Below are positions 14,799-17,050 of a stretch of 17,050 bases of DNA, in pieces. Where the stretch lies: NCBI GenBank assembly GCA_043801935.1, contig JAZDLO010000069.1, forward strand, positions 1-17,050. Reading direction: 5' to 3'. The notes beneath the pieces are model-generated. The model was not told the origin of the DNA, searched no databases, and saw only the letters and a list, made by a program, of their open reading frames with translations. The stretch's first letter is position 1. Each line of letters opens with the position of its first letter. Position numbers and translations under genes: made by a program. The DNA comes from JAZDLO01 sp043801935 (GTDB lineage: Bacteria; Actinomycetota; Thermoleophilia; RBG-16-64-13).

Positions 14799-14805
14799 TT
14801 GTCAA
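14778..14805 (-). promoter_or_regulatory. Strong sigma-70-like promoter of clpB
   Basis: On the minus strand TTGACA (14805-14800) and TATAAG (14783-14778) are 16 bases apart. Transcription would begin near 14771, giving a leader of about 65 bases. The -35 is a perfect consensus and the region is conspicuously AT-rich in a GC-rich window. clpB can therefore be expressed apart from the PBP gene upstream. Confidence 0.7.
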
Positions 14806-14881
14806 CGCGCGAGAGTACGGTGGGCACGGGTCGTTCGGACAGGATGGCCGGCAGGGGCGTAGGCCCGGAGGGGCGGGAACG

Positions 14882-17032
14882 TCAGAAGCTCGTGCTGGGC
14901 GACCCGGCAGTATTGGGCGGTCCTGTGGTGGGCGGCCTGCTGGTGCTGGTGGGCTGGACAGTCGTGCCGGTGGTGGACGATCCCGTGGTGTCCGTGGTGA
15001 GGACGGTGGTGGTGTCGGTCGTAGGCTCGGTAGTAGTAGTAGTGGTGCTGCTCGTGGTGCTCGAGGTGGGCGGCACAGCGTACGTGCTGCGGAAGAAGGG
15101 GTCGTACTTGGCCAGCACCTCGGGCTCGGTGAATTCCTCTTCAGGGAAATCGCTCTCGGCGACGGCCATGAACTCGTGCCATATCTGAGCGGGGAAGCTG
15201 CCCCCTGTCACCCGAATGCCGTGCACGTCGTCCATCGAGATCTGGGCGTCGGCGTTCCCCATCCACACCGCCGTGGAGAGATGCGGAGTGTAGCCGCAGA
15301 ACCAGGCGTCGTACCATTCCTGGGCGGTCCCTGTCTTGCCGGCTGCCGGCCGCCCGATATCGGCCTTGGTGCCGGTGCCGCGCCAGATGTTCTGTTGGAG
15401 GATCTTGGTGACTTCGTAGGCCACGCCGGAGGAGATGGCCTGGGTTCGTTTCGGCTGGGCATCAAAGAGCACGTTTCCTCGGGCGTCCGTGACCTTCAAG
15501 ATGATGGTGGGCTCGATGTGCTCGCCGCGGTTCGCCAGAGTGGCGTAGGCCGACGCCATCTCCAATGGAGAGACCCCATACGTGAGCCCTCCCAGGGCGA
15601 TGGCCGGGTCGGCATTGAGGTACGAAGTGATGCCCATGCGATGGGCCACGTCCACGATCTGCTCGGCGCCGATGTCCAGGGCCATCTGCGCGTACACGGT
15701 GTTGTCGCTGCGGAGGGTGGCCTGAGCCACGGTGGAGGTTCCGTAGTAGCTGTTCCCGTAGGTCTTGACGCTCCATGGCTTGGGGGCGCCTGGGTATGTG
15801 AGCGTTAGCGGCTGCGACTGATAGTAGGTGTCATAGGGGTCGACTCCCATCTCGATGGCGGCAGTCAACACGAAGGTCTTGAAGGCCGACCCCGGCTGGC
15901 GGCGTCCCTGAGCTGCCAGGTTGAACTTTGAAGTGTCGTAATCGCTACCGCCCACCATGGCCCTGATATAGCCCGTCTGAGTCTCGATGCTCACCAGGGC
16001 GGCCGAAGGGTCGCCCTGGTGGTCGAGGGTGGTGGAGATCGCCTCCAAGCCCAGTTTCTGGTAGGCGGGATTGATGGTGGTCTCCACTCGGAGCCCGCCC
16101 TTGAACACCTTGTCCTCTCCGTACATGTCGATGAGTTGCTTTCGCACGAACGCCACCACGTATGGTTGCTGCACCTTCGTGTACGGGGAGTAGGGCGCCA
16201 GTTCGAGAGGCTCGCGCAGCGCCTGGCGGGCTTCCTCCTCGGTGACGAACCCTTGGTCGTACATCTTGAGGAGAATCTGGTTGCGGCGCTTGAGGGCGGC
16301 TTCGGGATGCCTGCGGGGCGAATAGGCGCTCGGAGCCTGAGGCAGCCCGGCGAGAAGTGCTGCCTCGGCCAGGGTGAGGTCTTTCGGGTCCTTGTCGAAG
16401 TACGTGCGAGCAGCCGCTTCCACCCCATAGGCGTTGGAGCCGAAGTACACCGTGTTGAGGTACATGTCGAGGATCTCGTCCTTGGAGTACTTTCTCTCGA
16501 ACTGCCAGGCCAGCGCCATCTCGTTGAACTTGCGATCCAAAGAGATATCGGTCCGGTCGAGATACATGTTCCCTACCAGCTGCATAGTGATAGTGGAGAA
16601 GCCTTCACTAACCCCCTGGGCGCGGATGTTCGTCACGAAGGCGCGGAAGAACCCTTCCATGTCCACCCCGGAGTGACTGTAGAAGCGCTCGTCTTCGACT
16701 GCCACCAAGGCATGCTTAAGGTTGTCCGGGATCTCCTTGCCGCTGATGACCGTGCGGTTCTCCTCGCCGTGCAGGTAGGCCAGCAGGGTCCCGTCGGCAG
16801 CGTAGATCTGGGTGGTCTCCGCCAAAGAGACGGAATTCTGGTCCTCGAGCTCGGGGATGTCTTTCTGGACGGCGGCTACGGTGTGTAAGCCGAGGCTGAA
16901 GACGCCGGCCAATATCACCGCTGTGATCAAGGGGATGGCGGCCAACACCGCGATCAGGATGATGATACGGCGCCGCCGTACCACGTGGGCGCGTCTCTGC
17001 CGCGCGCTGCGTGTCTCCCGACCCAATCTCAT
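14882..17032 (-). CDS. Class A penicillin-binding protein (GT51 transglycosylase plus transpeptidase)
   Basis: The protein has 716 residues. An Arg-rich cytoplasmic tail precedes one membrane anchor (about 23-48), then a GT51 glycan polymerase with EDERFYSHSGVD (catalytic E113) and FSTITMQLVGN. The usual GGSTITQQL is changed to EGFSTITMQL, with Met for the first Gln. The transpeptidase domain carries S-x-x-K (S382-K385), SDN (442-444) and KTGT (566-569), the complete serine acyl-transferase set. The enzyme polymerises and cross-links lipid II outside the membrane. From residue 653 the C-terminus is a 64-residue tail rich in Thr, Ser and Pro. Its codons give the TGG/AGT-like simple-sequence look at 14885-15076. 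Such tails occur on actinobacterial PBPs and may span the wall or be glycosylated. ATG 17032 directly precedes the basic N-terminus, and the promoter lies mostly beyond the window. Confidence 0.96.
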   Translation of the reverse strand: MRLGRETRSARQRRAHVVRRRRIIILIAVLAAIPLITAVILAGVFSLGLHTVAAVQKDIPELEDQNSVSLAETTQIYAADGTLLAYLHGEENRTVISGKEIPDNLKHALVAVEDERFYSHSGVDMEGFFRAFVTNIRAQGVSEGFSTITMQLVGNMYLDRTDISLDRKFNEMALAWQFERKYSKDEILDMYLNTVYFGSNAYGVEAAARTYFDKDPKDLTLAEAALLAGLPQAPSAYSPRRHPEAALKRRNQILLKMYDQGFVTEEEARQALREPLELAPYSPYTKVQQPYVVAFVRKQLIDMYGEDKVFKGGLRVETTINPAYQKLGLEAISTTLDHQGDPSAALVSIETQTGYIRAMVGGSDYDTSKFNLAAQGRRQPGSAFKTFVLTAAIEMGVDPYDTYYQSQPLTLTYPGAPKPWSVKTYGNSYYGTSTVAQATLRSDNTVYAQMALDIGAEQIVDVAHRMGITSYLNADPAIALGGLTYGVSPLEMASAYATLANRGEHIEPTIILKVTDARGNVLFDAQPKRTQAISSGVAYEVTKILQQNIWRGTGTKADIGRPAAGKTGTAQEWYDAWFCGYTPHLSTAVWMGNADAQISMDDVHGIRVTGGSFPAQIWHEFMAVAESDFPEEEFTEPEVLAKYDPFFRSTYAVPPTSSTTSSTTTTTTEPTTDTTTVLTTDTTGSSTTGTTVQPTSTSRPPTTGPPNTAGSPSTSF

Positions 17033-17050
17033 TCTCGCCTATCCGCCTCG

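Noticed and set aside
14706..14881. CIRCE or HspR HAIR element upstream of clpB
   Set aside because: Only partial half-sites are seen (TATGAGT, CTTGAAC), and none has the required partner or spacing.
14885..15076. TGG/AGT-like simple-sequence tract, possible microsatellite or repeat element
   Set aside because: It is explained by Thr/Ser codons of the PBP tail on the minus strand.
16019..16888. Plus-strand open frame of 289 codons
   Set aside because: It is antisense to well-supported PBP coding sequence and has no recognisable motifs.

Overview
The window is GC-rich, densely coded bacterial chromosome. Gene content points to Actinomycetota: an actinobacterial-type inositol-3-phosphate synthase, a CDP-alcohol phosphotransferase with the phosphatidylinositol-phosphate synthase pattern, a PimA-like glycosyltransferase, frequent GTG/TTG starts, and a Thr/Ser-rich tail on a class A penicillin-binding protein. 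A deep-branching class such as Thermoleophilia is possible, but I cannot fix the taxon from sequence alone. There are no tRNA, rRNA, CRISPR, transposase or phage genes. No gap between genes exceeds about 180 bases.

Layout. (1) 1-525, minus: the 5' part of a GDT1/UPF0016 cation transporter, divergent from (2) 687-1697, plus: a diverged YchF-like P-loop protein. (3) 1698-1836: a convergent gap filled with a repeat element (inverted arms plus a degenerate tandem of about 55 bp). (4) 1837-2844, minus: zinc-ribbon Nudix hydrolase fused to an RsbRD_N-like helical domain. (5) 2899-3705, minus: a membrane-anchored protein with an M23/LytM-like fold lacking catalytic residues. (6) 3846-5009, plus: AI-2E/PerM-family permease. 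(7) 5163-9017, plus: an inositol-lipid operon (PIP synthase, inositol-3-phosphate synthase, and a PimA-like GT4 fused to a PHP phosphoesterase). (8) 9154-9798, plus: UDG-superfamily protein with Fe-S cysteines but altered catalytic motifs. (9) 9943-10458, plus: DUF1269-like glycine-zipper protein. (10) 10455-11951, minus: TrmA/RlmD-type RNA m5U methyltransferase, overlapping the previous gene tail to tail. (11) 12093-14705, minus: ClpB, behind an AT-rich promoter containing two dyads. (12) 14882-17032, minus: class A PBP.

The most coherent system is 5163-9017. Ino1 makes inositol-3-phosphate, PIP synthase attaches it to CDP-diacylglycerol, and the third protein joins a PimA-like glycosyltransferase to a complete PHP metal site. 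That combination could supply both the phosphatase step (PIP to PI) and the first glycosylation. This is inference from fusion and neighbourhood. The other genes are mostly housekeeping: envelope (PBP, LytM-like, permease), protein quality control (ClpB), RNA modification and DNA repair-like functions.

Several minus-strand genes have a -10-like hexamer 6-7 bases before the ATG and no Shine-Dalgarno, suggesting leaderless transcripts. The plus-strand operon genes use clear ribosome-binding sites.
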